Source of the DNA: Bacillota bacterium
Lineage (GTDB): Bacteria; Bacillota; Clostridia; Acetivibrionales; DSM-1351
Direction of reading: 5' to 3'
Assembly (NCBI GenBank): GCA_023409265.1
Contig: JAEYHZ010000014.1
Location: forward strand, 744,001-808,000
DNA: 64,000 nt
Shown here: positions 54,930-64,000 of the stretch, piece after piece
How the letters are laid out: each line of letters starts with the position of its first letter
Position numbering within the stretch: position 1 is the first letter of the stretch
Program-made: the position numbers and the translations under genes
Notes under the pieces: model-generated
Databases searched by the model: none
What the model saw: only the letters and a program-made list of their open reading frames with translations
Told to the model about the DNA's origin: nothing

Positions 54930-55736
54930 CTACACTAATTCTGATAACTCATTAATCAGACTAAGAAATAGTTTATATGAGTCTTTAAGCCCCGACTCAA
55001 ATCCTCCAAGTCGTATTATCTCAAGTAGCGTTTCTCTGCAGTTATTTGGTTTTTTTTCGAACTTGCTAATGAAATTCAATGATCTCTTTCTGCTTGGAAA
55101 ATAAGTTTTATTAATAGCAAAGGCAACCTGAAGAAAATGATCAAGAGCTATATCAAGTGCAAAGTGATAGAATAAAACATCTTTTCTATAAACTGCTCGT
55201 TCCATATCCTCTATATCTGAAAGTTTATCCATATGATATTTAATTATTTTTTTTGAAAGAGTTTCCGGATATGTACTTAACTTATCTTTTAAGCTTTTAA
55301 GGAATTCATTATCATCATATAATATATTAATTTTTTCAAGCATTGCTATCCGACCTATAGGATAGTAATAATTATCTATTTTATCAGGAAATTCTCCATT
55401 TAAAATTTGACAAACATTCTTCTCGGTGTCTGAGTTTTTAAAGAACATGAGCCAGGTTTCCACTCCGTTTATTTCAATATAATCACCTGTTCCCCAGTTT
55501 CCTCCCTCAAATATATTCAACTTAACATTACAGATGTCGGGATCCATGCTAGAAAGAATTGTGTTTCTCGTTTCAAATCCCGGTATTTCATCACAATATA
55601 TGAAAATATCAATATCTCCTTCACCAGCAGCAGGTAGTGGATTAACAGTTCCACTAATACCTATTGACTTTACTTCAGCAACTGAAGAAACTTTATTTAC
55701 AATTGACTCAAGAATTCTCTCACTACTTTTGTACAT
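54930..55736 (-). CDS. Nucleotidyltransferase-fold protein (DUF4037-like)
   Basis: About 268 residues. The N-terminal nucleotidyltransferase core has GISGTVNPLPAAGEGDIDIF (the G-S/T helix start followed by the metal-binding DxD, here DID), then a helical C-terminal half (YHFALDIALDHFLQVAFAIN) like that of minimal nucleotidyltransferases fused to DUF4037. The substrate is unknown; some relatives adenylylate aminoglycosides, others tRNA or proteins. The ATG at 55736 is chosen, although the binding site is weak. It sits with the hydrolase between gyrB and parA. Confidence 0.7.
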   Translation of the reverse strand: MYKSSERILESIVNKVSSVAEVKSIGISGTVNPLPAAGEGDIDIFIYCDEIPGFETRNTILSSMDPDICNVKLNIFEGGNWGTGDYIEINGVETWLMFFKNSDTEKNVCQILNGEFPDKIDNYYYPIGRIAMLEKINILYDDNEFLKSLKDKLSTYPETLSKKIIKYHMDKLSDIEDMERAVYRKDVLFYHFALDIALDHFLQVAFAINKTYFPSRKRSLNFISKFEKKPNNCRETLLEIIRLGGFESGLKDSYKLFLSLINELSELV

Positions 55737-55834
55737 ATACACCCGTCTTTCTATTTTCAATACGTCATTAACTTACATTTACTACTTTACAGATTATCTT
55801 TCTCATAGTTTATCAAATAAGTTATATATTAAAA

Positions 55835-55850
55835 TGTTTCACGTGAAACA
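55835..55850. promoter_or_regulatory. parS site 2
   Basis: A second perfect TGTTTCACGTGAAACA, 91 bp beyond the gyrB stop and adjacent to its terminator. Confidence 0.97.
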
Positions 55851-55863
55851 AAATAAATAAAAA

Positions 55864-55904
55864 CCTATATCATTTTATTGAGTGAGTCATAGTTATGATA
55901 TAGG
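55864..55904 (-). terminator. Terminator of gyrB
   Basis: CCTATATCAT / ATGATATAGG stem, 21-nt loop and T-run on the minus strand. Confidence 0.85.
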
Positions 55905-55940
55905 CTTTTTAATAAATTAAAATGTCATCTCTATAATATT

Positions 55941-57890
<1,950 letters not shown>

Positions 57891-57902
57891 TCAAAAAACG
57901 TT

Positions 57903-58172
57903 TTAAACGTTTGATATTTCACTTATAAAACTTGATCTCTTCTGAAGAGTTACAGATGATATAGGTGATAAATAGATTTTACTTTTTTTATCAGTTTCTG
58001 TGATGATAAAAGATTTTGGAAGATCTTCCGATATGCTTTCTATAAAACCTTCTTCCTCGGCTATCTTCAGAAACTCCTTAGTATCCTTTGATATTGTTGT
58101 TGTATCAATATCCATAATCGCTATGACATTTTTTATAGGAATAACTACATCTCCACCTATATGCAAAAACAT
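57903..58172 (-). CDS. remB: RemB/YaaB-like DUF370 protein
   Basis: An 89-residue protein of the DUF370 (extracellular matrix regulator) family: MFLHIGGDVVIPIKNVIAIM at the start, VTLQKRSSFI near the end. It lies between recF and gyrB, as in Bacillus. The RemB start is the ATG at 58172 with GGGAGG upstream; the preceding ATG is too close to the site. Function poorly known; some relatives bind DNA. Confidence 0.85.
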   Translation of the reverse strand: MFLHIGGDVVIPIKNVIAIMDIDTTTISKDTKEFLKIAEEEGFIESISEDLPKSFIITETDKKSKIYLSPISSVTLQKRSSFISEISNV

Positions 58173-58223
58173 TTCCATGTCCTCCCATGAACATCTACAT
58201 TTAATTTTACATGAATAATAAAT

Positions 58224-59357
58224 TTATTGCAAATTATCATTTTTAAAACTGTTAACAACTCTTCCTTCCTCTATCTTAAAATAATTACACTTGTCCTTCA
58301 AAGTATTTCTAAAATGAATATCACTGGTACAGGTAATAAAAGTCTGCACTTTAGTTATACTATCCATTAAGTATTTTTGACGATTATCATCCAGTTCAGA
58401 CATTACGTCATCCAATAATAATACCGGATAATCGCCTGTTTCATTATGAATGAGTTCTATTTCAGCAATTTTTAACGATAATACTGCTGATCTCTGCTGT
58501 CCTTGAGATCCAAAGGTTTTAAGACTTTTTTCGTTTATTAAAATATCATAGTCATCCCTGTGAGGACCAACAGAAGTATATCCCAAAACCATATCTCTTT
58601 GCAAATTCTTTTCAAGAAGCTTCTGGTAAATTTCAATAATTTCACTCTTACTAGTATCTTCATTTAACTGAAAACTACAATCATAGTTAAAAGAAATTAT
58701 CTCTTTTTCTACAGTAAGGTATTTATGCTGATTTTGAGCTAATAGAGAGAGCTTTCTTGTAAAACTACGACGGGCAATTATTACCGATGCAGCAACTTCA
58801 GCCAGTTTAATATTCCACACATCCATAGTATCTAATAAAGAGGAATTTGTACTTAAAGTTTTTAAAAGTATATTTCGCTGCTTAAGAATTCTAGCCATTA
58901 ACTGGAGATCATAAAAATATGAAGGTTTAATCTGACATAATGTAATATCAACAAACCTTCTTCTTTCCATAGGACCCTGTTTTACAATAAATAGATCCTC
59001 AGGAGAAAAAAGAACAGCATAAAGATTTCCCATTAAGGCTCCAATTTTATTCAGAGGAATTTCATTTATTTTGATTTGCTTTTTTTGGTCATTTAAATAA
59101 TATATATTGATTTCTTTATCCAGCCCGGAATTAGTTACGTAAGTATTAATTTTATAAGAGTCACAGCCAAATCTTATAAGCTCGGAATCTTTTGAAGTTC
59201 TGTGTGAGCGTCCCGAGGCACATAAATAAATGGCTTCAAGGATATTTGTTTTCCCCTGGCCATTATCACCAAAAATAATATTAAAACGATCAGAAAATGA
59301 GATTTTAGTATCTCTATGATTCCTAAAATTCTCTAAATCCAAGCTTTTAACAATCAA
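58224..59357 (-). CDS. recF: DNA replication and repair protein RecF
   Basis: A 377-residue SMC-like ATPase: Walker A GDNGQGKTNILEAIYL at residue 30, the RecF signature KTFGSQGQQRSAVLSLKIAE, and Walker B DYPVLLLDDVMSELDDNRQ. It loads RecA at single-strand gaps. It starts at a TTG with GAGGTAGGG upstream. Confidence 0.96.
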   Translation of the reverse strand: MIVKSLDLENFRNHRDTKISFSDRFNIIFGDNGQGKTNILEAIYLCASGRSHRTSKDSELIRFGCDSYKINTYVTNSGLDKEINIYYLNDQKKQIKINEIPLNKIGALMGNLYAVLFSPEDLFIVKQGPMERRRFVDITLCQIKPSYFYDLQLMARILKQRNILLKTLSTNSSLLDTMDVWNIKLAEVAASVIIARRSFTRKLSLLAQNQHKYLTVEKEIISFNYDCSFQLNEDTSKSEIIEIYQKLLEKNLQRDMVLGYTSVGPHRDDYDILINEKSLKTFGSQGQQRSAVLSLKIAEIELIHNETGDYPVLLLDDVMSELDDNRQKYLMDSITKVQTFITCTSDIHFRNTLKDKCNYFKIEEGRVVNSFKNDNLQ

Positions 59358-59375
59358 TTCCCTACCTCGAGATAT

Positions 59376-59588
59376 CTATTTTTGAACAACCTGATACTTT
59401 TTATCTTCGAATTCTACAATATCACCGTTTCTCAGCTTTTTTCCACGCTGTAATTCTATATTACCATTAACCTTAACAAAGCCGTCCAATATAAAGCCCT
59501 TAGCCATAGCTCCGTTATCAACTGCTCCTGCCCATTTTAAAAACTGGTCAAGTTTTATATAATCAGTATTGATTTCAACTGTTTCCAT
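59376..59588 (-). CDS. yaaA: S4-domain RNA-binding protein (YaaA type)
   Basis: A 70-residue S4 domain: IKLDQFLKWAGAVDNGAMAK and the RNA-binding GFVKVNGNIELQRGKKLRNG. The gene sits between dnaN and recF in most Firmicutes. It may bind ribosomal RNA. GGAGG precedes the ATG. Confidence 0.93.
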   Translation of the reverse strand: METVEINTDYIKLDQFLKWAGAVDNGAMAKGFILDGFVKVNGNIELQRGKKLRNGDIVEFEDKKYQVVQK

Positions 59589-59683
59589 TATTCCTCCAAA
59601 CTGAACAAAATGCTTTGCATTTTAAGTTCTTCTCTAGGAACACAATGGTTCCTTAACCTGCTTAGTTTGCGGCTTTACAGGTT

Positions 59684-60784
59684 TTATATTCTAACTGCCT
59701 GTACCAGATATGCAAAGTCATTATTATTTTCAACAACAGGTCTTAAAGTACAGGGCGCATTTGTTGTAATAAAATAAATTGCAGCTCTGTCTTCATCAAT
59801 TGCTTTCAAGGCATCAATAAGAAAAGCAGGATTATACCCTATCTCTAAATTATTCCCCTCGATATCAACTTTTATTTCTTCACGAACAGCCCCAAGTTCT
59901 GCGTTTGATGTTATAACTATCCTGTCATTCCCTATGGAAAGCTTAACAGGGCTGTTTTTATCATTCATGGAAATAAGTGACGCTCTTTCAAGGCTTGACT
60001 GGAATTCCTTAATATTGATAATTACTCTGGTTTCGAATTCCTTATTTAACAAACTGTTATAATTCAAAAATTTTCCTTCAATAAGTCTCGAAACAATTCT
60101 CCAGGATTGAGCGTCAAATACAATCTGATTATTTGAATTGTAAATTGATACTTCTTCATCTCCAGTCTGAAGAATTTTAGAAATTTCATTGAGGGTTTTA
60201 CCAGGTACAATTACACTGAAATCACTTATGTCTCCTTCAAGTATTTTTCTGCGAAGAGCAAGCCTGAATCCGTCTATAGAAACAACAACAAGTTCCTTAT
60301 CTTTAACTTCAATGAGTGAACCAGTTAAAACAGGTCTGTTTTCATCAGAACCAACTGCAAAAACAGTTTGTCTGATCATATCTTTTAATTTTCCCTGTGT
60401 CAAGGTCAATACATTTTCTTTATCAACCTGGGGTAAAGCGGGATAACCATTAGGATTAATTCCTTTTATTTCAAAGTGTGAATTTTCACATTCAACAACT
60501 ACAAGATTATTTTCTTTAACTTCTATAAGAACTTCAGAGTCGGGTAATCTTCTGACTATGTCTCCGAATATTTTAGAGTTGATAACAATTGATCCCGACT
60601 CTCTTATATCTGCTTCAACAAAACATTCAATACCAATCTCAAGGTCGTTGCCTGTTAGCTTGAATTTTTCTTCAGCATTTAAAAGTATTCCCTCGAGTAT
60701 GGGTAAAGTTGTTTTTGTAGAGACAGCTTTTTGTACTATGTTAATACCGTTAAGTAAATTTTCCTTTGAGCAAACTATTTTCAT
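59684..60784 (-). CDS. dnaN: DNA polymerase III beta clamp
   Basis: A 366-residue sliding clamp with the three repeated domains. The start is MKIVCSKENLLNGINIVQKA, domain 2 has RPVLTGSLIEVKDKELVVVS, and the C-terminal clamp-binding end is DFAYLVQAVRI. It follows dnaA, with DnaA-box-like sites in between. Confidence 0.97.
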   Translation of the reverse strand: MKIVCSKENLLNGINIVQKAVSTKTTLPILEGILLNAEEKFKLTGNDLEIGIECFVEADIRESGSIVINSKIFGDIVRRLPDSEVLIEVKENNLVVVECENSHFEIKGINPNGYPALPQVDKENVLTLTQGKLKDMIRQTVFAVGSDENRPVLTGSLIEVKDKELVVVSIDGFRLALRRKILEGDISDFSVIVPGKTLNEISKILQTGDEEVSIYNSNNQIVFDAQSWRIVSRLIEGKFLNYNSLLNKEFETRVIINIKEFQSSLERASLISMNDKNSPVKLSIGNDRIVITSNAELGAVREEIKVDIEGNNLEIGYNPAFLIDALKAIDEDRAAIYFITTNAPCTLRPVVENNNDFAYLVQAVRI

Positions 60785-60785
60785 G

Positions 60786-61031
60786 GGTACCTCCGCATTT
60801 TATTAATATATTTAAAGATATAAAGAGAGTAATAATAGTAGTAAGTGCTGTTATTATTGTGTATAACTTCTATAATTCAGTTATATAAATAGATGGGCGG
60901 TGTTAATAAGTTGTTGAATATTTGCTCTGTTTTATTAACAAAACAATAAAGTTATCCAAAACTTTAAGTTATACACAAACTTTAATCACCAAATCAACAA
61001 AAACTGTGAATAACTCTTTAAATAAATAAAA
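60786..61031. other. DnaA-box cluster between dnaA and dnaN (possible second half of oriC)
   Basis: Several 9-mers close to TTATCCACA: TTATCCAAA near 60954, TTATACACA near 60970 and TGTGAATAA near 61005, in an AT-rich stretch. Bipartite origins with a dnaA-dnaN half occur in Bacillus. Confidence 0.55.
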
Positions 61032-62354
61032 TTAATTCCCAACTATATTTTTCTTTATATCTTCGATTGTTCTTCTAAGTTCAGCACTATTCGCCATATC
61101 CTGGGTAATTTTTTCACATGCATGTATAACGGTCGTGTGATCGCGCCCACCAAATTCATCTCCAACTTTAGGTAAAGACATATCGGTCATATCACGGCAA
61201 AGGTACATGGCAATCTGTCGTGGAAAAGAAACGTCTCTGGATCTTCTCTTTGATTTAAGTTCGTCAGTCTTCAGATGGAAATAGCGTGATACTGCTTCCT
61301 GAATGGTTTTTGAATTAATTACAACAGCCTTGCTGTTATTAAACATGTCTTTTAAAGCTTCAATAGCCATATCAACATTAATTTTATTTTCAGTAAGAGT
61401 TGAATAAGCAATAACCCTGTTCATAGCACCTTCGAGTTCACGAATGTTTGAAGCAACCTTATCTGCAATAAAAACCATAACATCATCCGGAACTTCCAGA
61501 TTTTCCAGCTGAGCCTTTTTGCGAAGGATTGCTATTCTTGTTTCAAGATCCGGCGGAGCAATGTCTGCGATAAGCCCCCATTCAAATCTGGATCTCAGTC
61601 TTTCCTCGAGAGTAGTTATATCTTTTGGTGGTTTATCACTGGATATGATAATCTGCTTATTTGCTTCATACAGAGCATTGAAGGTATGGAAAAATTCTTC
61701 CTGTGTTCTTTCCTTACCACCTATAAACTGAATATCGTCTATTAAAAGTACATCAATATTTCTATATTTATATCTGAATTCTTCATTTTTATCATCTTTA
61801 ATGGCATTGATCAATTCATTCGTAAATTTTTCAGATGAAACATATAAAACCTTAAGAGCCGGATTCTGACTTAAAACAAAATGTCCGATAGCATGCATAA
61901 GATGTGTCTTACCAAGTCCAACTCCTCCGTATAGAAATAAAGGATTATAGGCTTTTGCAGGAGCTTCTGATACAGCAAGTGATGCTGCATGTGCAAATCT
62001 GTTTCCATTACCTATTACGAATGTATCAAATGTATATTTAGGATTTAAGAACAATCCTGATGTATCTTCGGTATACTCTTGTACAGCAGGTTTGACAGGT
62101 GTCTGCGAAGGAGTTGAAAAATATATGTTATAGTCCTTGTGGGTTAATTGTCTAAGCGCATTTTTTATAAGATAGGAATATCTGGATTCGAGAATTCCTT
62201 TTTGAAAATCTGCAGGAACCCCTAATGTTAACGTATTAGAATCTATAGCAATAGGTTCTATTGTTAAAATCCAGGTATTAAAACTGATTTCGGTCATCTC
62301 ACCTTTTAATAATTCCAATGTACGATTCCATATATCATTTAGCTGCACGTTCAT
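61032..62354 (-). CDS. dnaA: Chromosomal replication initiator DnaA
   Basis: A 440-residue initiator. N-terminal domain I ([19 protein letters not shown]), then AAA+ with Walker [20 protein letters not shown] and Walker [15 protein letters not shown], and the C-terminal DNA-binding domain IV with [12 protein letters not shown]. The ATG at 62354 is preferred (AGGTGGG 10 nt upstream) over the TTG 9 codons earlier. It marks oriC and is transcribed away from it. Confidence 0.97.
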   Translation of the reverse strand: MNVQLNDIWNRTLELLKGEMTEISFNTWILTIEPIAIDSNTLTLGVPADFQKGILESRYSYLIKNALRQLTHKDYNIYFSTPSQTPVKPAVQEYTEDTSGLFLNPKYTFDTFVIGNGNRFAHAASLAVSEAPAKAYNPLFLYGGVGLGKTHLMHAIGHFVLSQNPALKVLYVSSEKFTNELINAIKDDKNEEFRYKYRNIDVLLIDDIQFIGGKERTQEEFFHTFNALYEANKQIIISSDKPPKDITTLEERLRSRFEWGLIADIAPPDLETRIAILRKKAQLENLEVPDDVMVFIADKVASNIRELEGAMNRVIAYSTLTENKINVDMAIEALKDMFNNSKAVVINSKTIQEAVSRYFHLKTDELKSKRRSRDVSFPRQIAMYLCRDMTDMSLPKVGDEFGGRDHTTVIHACEKITQDMANSAELRRTIEDIKKNIVGN

Positions 62355-62624
62355 ATCATTTCGCCCACCTTGGTTAATCAAAATAAGTAATTTATCAATC
62401 GTATTTTTATATTTTCAACATTGCACTGAATGCTTTTTCAAGCTGTATACATGTCCCTAAACAAAAAAATAAAAACCATAATAAAAATATACATATTACA
62501 TGTATATAGGAGCTCAGTCCGGCAAACTCTAATTAAAAGATTGACTGCAATACTTGTAACTGACTCCTTTTGGATATTATCGTTTTATCATAAGTAAAGC
62601 ATTTGAATAATTAATCTTTTGTGA

Positions 62625-62792
62625 TGTGGATCAATTAATAAGTTAAATATGTAAAAGTTATTAACAACCTTTATAGCAAAAGGCACAGGTTATCAACAAG
62701 TATTAATAAATATATCAGAGTTTTGTGGAAAATTCAATACGAAAAACACCAGATATCCACAAAAAAATATTTTTACGGGAGATATATCCACA
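62625..62792. other. oriC: DnaA-box array
   Basis: The 661-bp gap 62355-63015 between dnaA and rpmH contains TGTGGATCA (62625), TTATTAACA (62658), TTATCAACA (62690), TGTGGAAAA (62724), ATATCCACA (62753) and ATATCCACA (62784), all within one mismatch or so of the 9-mer DnaA box, beside long A/T runs that could serve as the unwinding element. Confidence 0.85.
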
Positions 62793-62916
62793 GGTTACTT
62801 GGTAAATAATATTGATAGTAACAAGATGTTGAAAATTGAAAATTTAATGCACCATATATTGATATTTCGTTATTTAAAACTTAAAAATTAACAAAAAAGT
62901 GGGAATATAATTGACC

Positions 62917-62946
62917 TTGACAGGTCAAAAAGGATTAATATATAAT
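62917..62946 (+). promoter_or_regulatory. Promoter of rpmH
   Basis: TTGACA (62917-62922), 18-bp spacer, TATAAT (62941-62946), 70 bp upstream of rpmH. Confidence 0.85.
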
Positions 62947-63015
62947 AGGTCTGGTGTCTTTAAAAGAAAAACACTTTTAAGTTTATATAAAGGAAATCGG
63001 AACGGGGGTGTACTA

Positions 63016-63150
63016 ATGTTAAGAACATATCAACCTAAAAAAAGACATGCTAAAAAAGAACATGGATTCAGAAAGAGAATGAGCACTGCTAACGGAAGAA
63101 AAGTATTAAGAAGACGCAGATTAAAAGGAAGAAAGGTTCTTTCAGCATAA
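63016..63150 (+). CDS. rpmH: Ribosomal protein L34
   Basis: A 44-residue basic protein, [20 protein letters not shown] through [18 protein letters not shown], the complete L34 sequence. The frame is open further upstream, but GGGGGTG precedes the ATG at 63016 and L34 is always this size. First gene right of oriC. Confidence 0.97.
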   Translation: MLRTYQPKKRHAKKEHGFRKRMSTANGRKVLRRRRLKGRKVLSA

Positions 63151-63175
63151 GACCGCATATTTGTGGTCTTTTTCT
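63149..63175 (+). terminator. Hairpin between rpmH and rnpA
   Basis: AAGACC / GGTCTT stem with 10-nt loop followed by TTTC, overlapping the rpmH stop; probably a partial terminator that lowers rnpA transcription. Confidence 0.7.
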
Positions 63176-63254
63176 TTAAAAGTGCGTTCGGATAAATCTT
63201 TCGGCCTCACACCTGCTATTCTCTATACAAACTAATACACTAAGGTAGTAGGAT

Positions 63255-63620
63255 ATGAGAAAAACTGTAACTTTAAAAAAAAACTATGAGTTTTCAAGAG
63301 TTTTTAATAAGGGATCATTTTATGTTGGAAGGCATATAACATTATATGTCCTTCCAAATAAACTATCCTCAAACAGAATAGGTATTTCTGTTTCTAAAAA
63401 GGCTGGAAAAGCTGTTGTCAGAAATAAGAAGAAAAGATTGATCAGGGAAAGCTATCGTCACTATGAGGAATACATCAGGACTGGCATTGATATGGTTATT
63501 GCCGCCAGAGGTGATGAGACTATTCCAAAATATGGGGCATTGTTAAAAGAGTTCAAATATCTGCTGAAAAAGCTGCAGGTATTTGATCAGGAGAAATATG
63601 ATTGTTTAAAAGAGCTTTGA
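63255..63620 (+). CDS. rnpA: Ribonuclease P protein component
   Basis: A 121-residue protein that aids RNase P RNA in maturing tRNA 5' ends. Conserved [20 protein letters not shown] and the following [10 protein letters not shown] form the RNR motif. Starts [20 protein letters not shown]; the downstream yidD overlaps it by 19 bp. Confidence 0.95.
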   Translation: MRKTVTLKKNYEFSRVFNKGSFYVGRHITLYVLPNKLSSNRIGISVSKKAGKAVVRNKKKRLIRESYRHYEEYIRTGIDMVIAARGDETIPKYGALLKEFKYLLKKLQVFDQEKYDCLKEL

Positions 63621-63817
63621 TTTTACCGATTCGTTTTTACCAAAAGTTTATATCGCCACTTAAAATAAGGCCCTCATGCAGATTTTATCCTACTTGCTCC
63701 CAGTACGCTATTGAGGCTATAATGAAATATGGCTGTTTAAAGGGCGGTTATCTGGCATTAAGAAGAATATTAAAGTGTCATCCTTTCCACCCAGGAGGGT
63801 ATGACCCTGTGAAATAG
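63602..63817 (+). CDS. yidD: Membrane protein insertion efficiency factor YidD
   Basis: A 71-residue protein: [20 protein letters not shown], then [15 protein letters not shown] and [12 protein letters not shown], the family signature. Helps YidC insert proteins. The start is a TTG at 63602 with GGAG 8 nt upstream inside rnpA. Confidence 0.92.
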   Translation: MFKRALILPIRFYQKFISPLKIRPSCRFYPTCSQYAIEAIMKYGCLKGGYLALRRILKCHPFHPGGYDPVK

Positions 63818-63848
63818 ATATAATAAACATTAGGTTTAGGAGAAAAAC

Positions 63849-64000
63849 ATGGGATTTTTAGATTTTATAGCTAAGCCACTTGGACAATTCCTTTATTGGA
63901 TTTACTCGACGGTGGCATTTGAGAACTATGGACTTGCTATTATAATATTTACAATAATTGTTAGAGCTGCAATGGTTCCGCTTACTTTGAAACAGTATAA
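63849..64000 (+). CDS. yidC: Membrane insertase YidC (N-terminal part)
   Basis: The first 50 codons only: GFLDFIAKPLGQFLYWIYST and the hydrophobic AIIIFTIIVRAAMVPLTLKQ, the conserved first helix of the YidC/OxaA insertase core in Gram-positive bacteria. AGGAG precedes the ATG; the rest lies outside the window. Confidence 0.92.
   Translation, partial: MGFLDFIAKPLGQFLYWIYSTVAFENYGLAIIIFTIIVRAAMVPLTLKQY

Noticed and set aside
62911..63015. 35-codon N-terminal extension of ribosomal protein L34
   Set aside because: It overlaps the rpmH promoter and L34 is uniformly about 44 residues; the ATG at 63016 has its own binding site.

Overview
The window is AT-rich DNA from a spore-forming, flagellated, strictly anaerobic member of the Clostridia. 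Gene content and order best fit the cellulolytic Ruminiclostridium / Clostridium cellulolyticum group; this is inferred from content, not from a database match. The evidence is the chromosomal origin at the right end (gyrB-remB-recF-S4 protein-dnaN-dnaA, then a DnaA-box region and rpmH-rnpA-yidD-yidC), sporulation genes (sipL, a yabG fragment, cotS-like, bofA, yaaL), a four-subunit pyruvate:ferredoxin oxidoreductase and formate-tetrahydrofolate ligase. Nearly every gene left of dnaA is on the minus strand, so it is read in the direction of replication away from oriC. The exceptions are fhs and pssA. rpmH onward is on the plus strand.

Layout. 1-3 kb: an SbcC/SbcD-like DNA repair pair and acpS, separated by a roughly 190-bp imperfect palindrome. 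3-10.6 kb: a triple-GAF protein, a DUF342/FapA protein and a putative envelope-stress module (membrane coiled-coil protein, acetyltransferase, PspA-like protein, double-AAA ATPase). 10.7-15.1 kb: a GntR regulator, ispE, sipL, veg and a truncated yabG, which is the Firmicute yabG-veg-ispE neighbourhood. 15.4-22.4 kb: fhs, a CotS-type kinase fold, porGDAB and bofA. 22.5-25.6 kb: a BlaI-type repressor with an M56 metallopeptidase whose sensor region is a long leucine-rich-repeat array, under a large palindromic operator and sitting between yaaL and bofA. 26-29 kb: small envelope genes, a HAD phosphatase, a TVP38 membrane protein and pssA. 29-39 kb: a mannoside-utilisation cluster (ROK repressor, CUT1 ABC importer lacking its ATPase, GH38 mannosidase, ROK sugar kinase, mannose-6-phosphate isomerase with an extra N-terminal domain).

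39-45.5 kb: a response regulator, ABC transporter, histidine kinase and beta-lactamase-fold protein, resembling antimicrobial-peptide detoxification loci and flanked by two degraded transposase tails in the same orientation. 45.5-48.2 kb: a very large flagellin preceded by a divergent CsrA and a structured leader rich in GGA motifs. 48.4-49.6 kb: LytTR genes (one intact, one broken) and two tRNA-Ser genes. 49.8-55.8 kb: a TPR protein, a DUF4446 protein, parB, parA, a metallo-hydrolase and a nucleotidyltransferase, with two perfect parS sites. 55.9-64 kb: the replication-initiation genes and oriC.

The most unusual items are the M56-LRR/BlaI sensor system with its 52-bp palindromic operator, the csrA-like/flagellin leader pair, the transposase-flanked resistance cassette and the PspA/double-AAA module. 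Start codons were moved from the longest reading frame wherever a ribosome binding site clearly pointed to an internal start.
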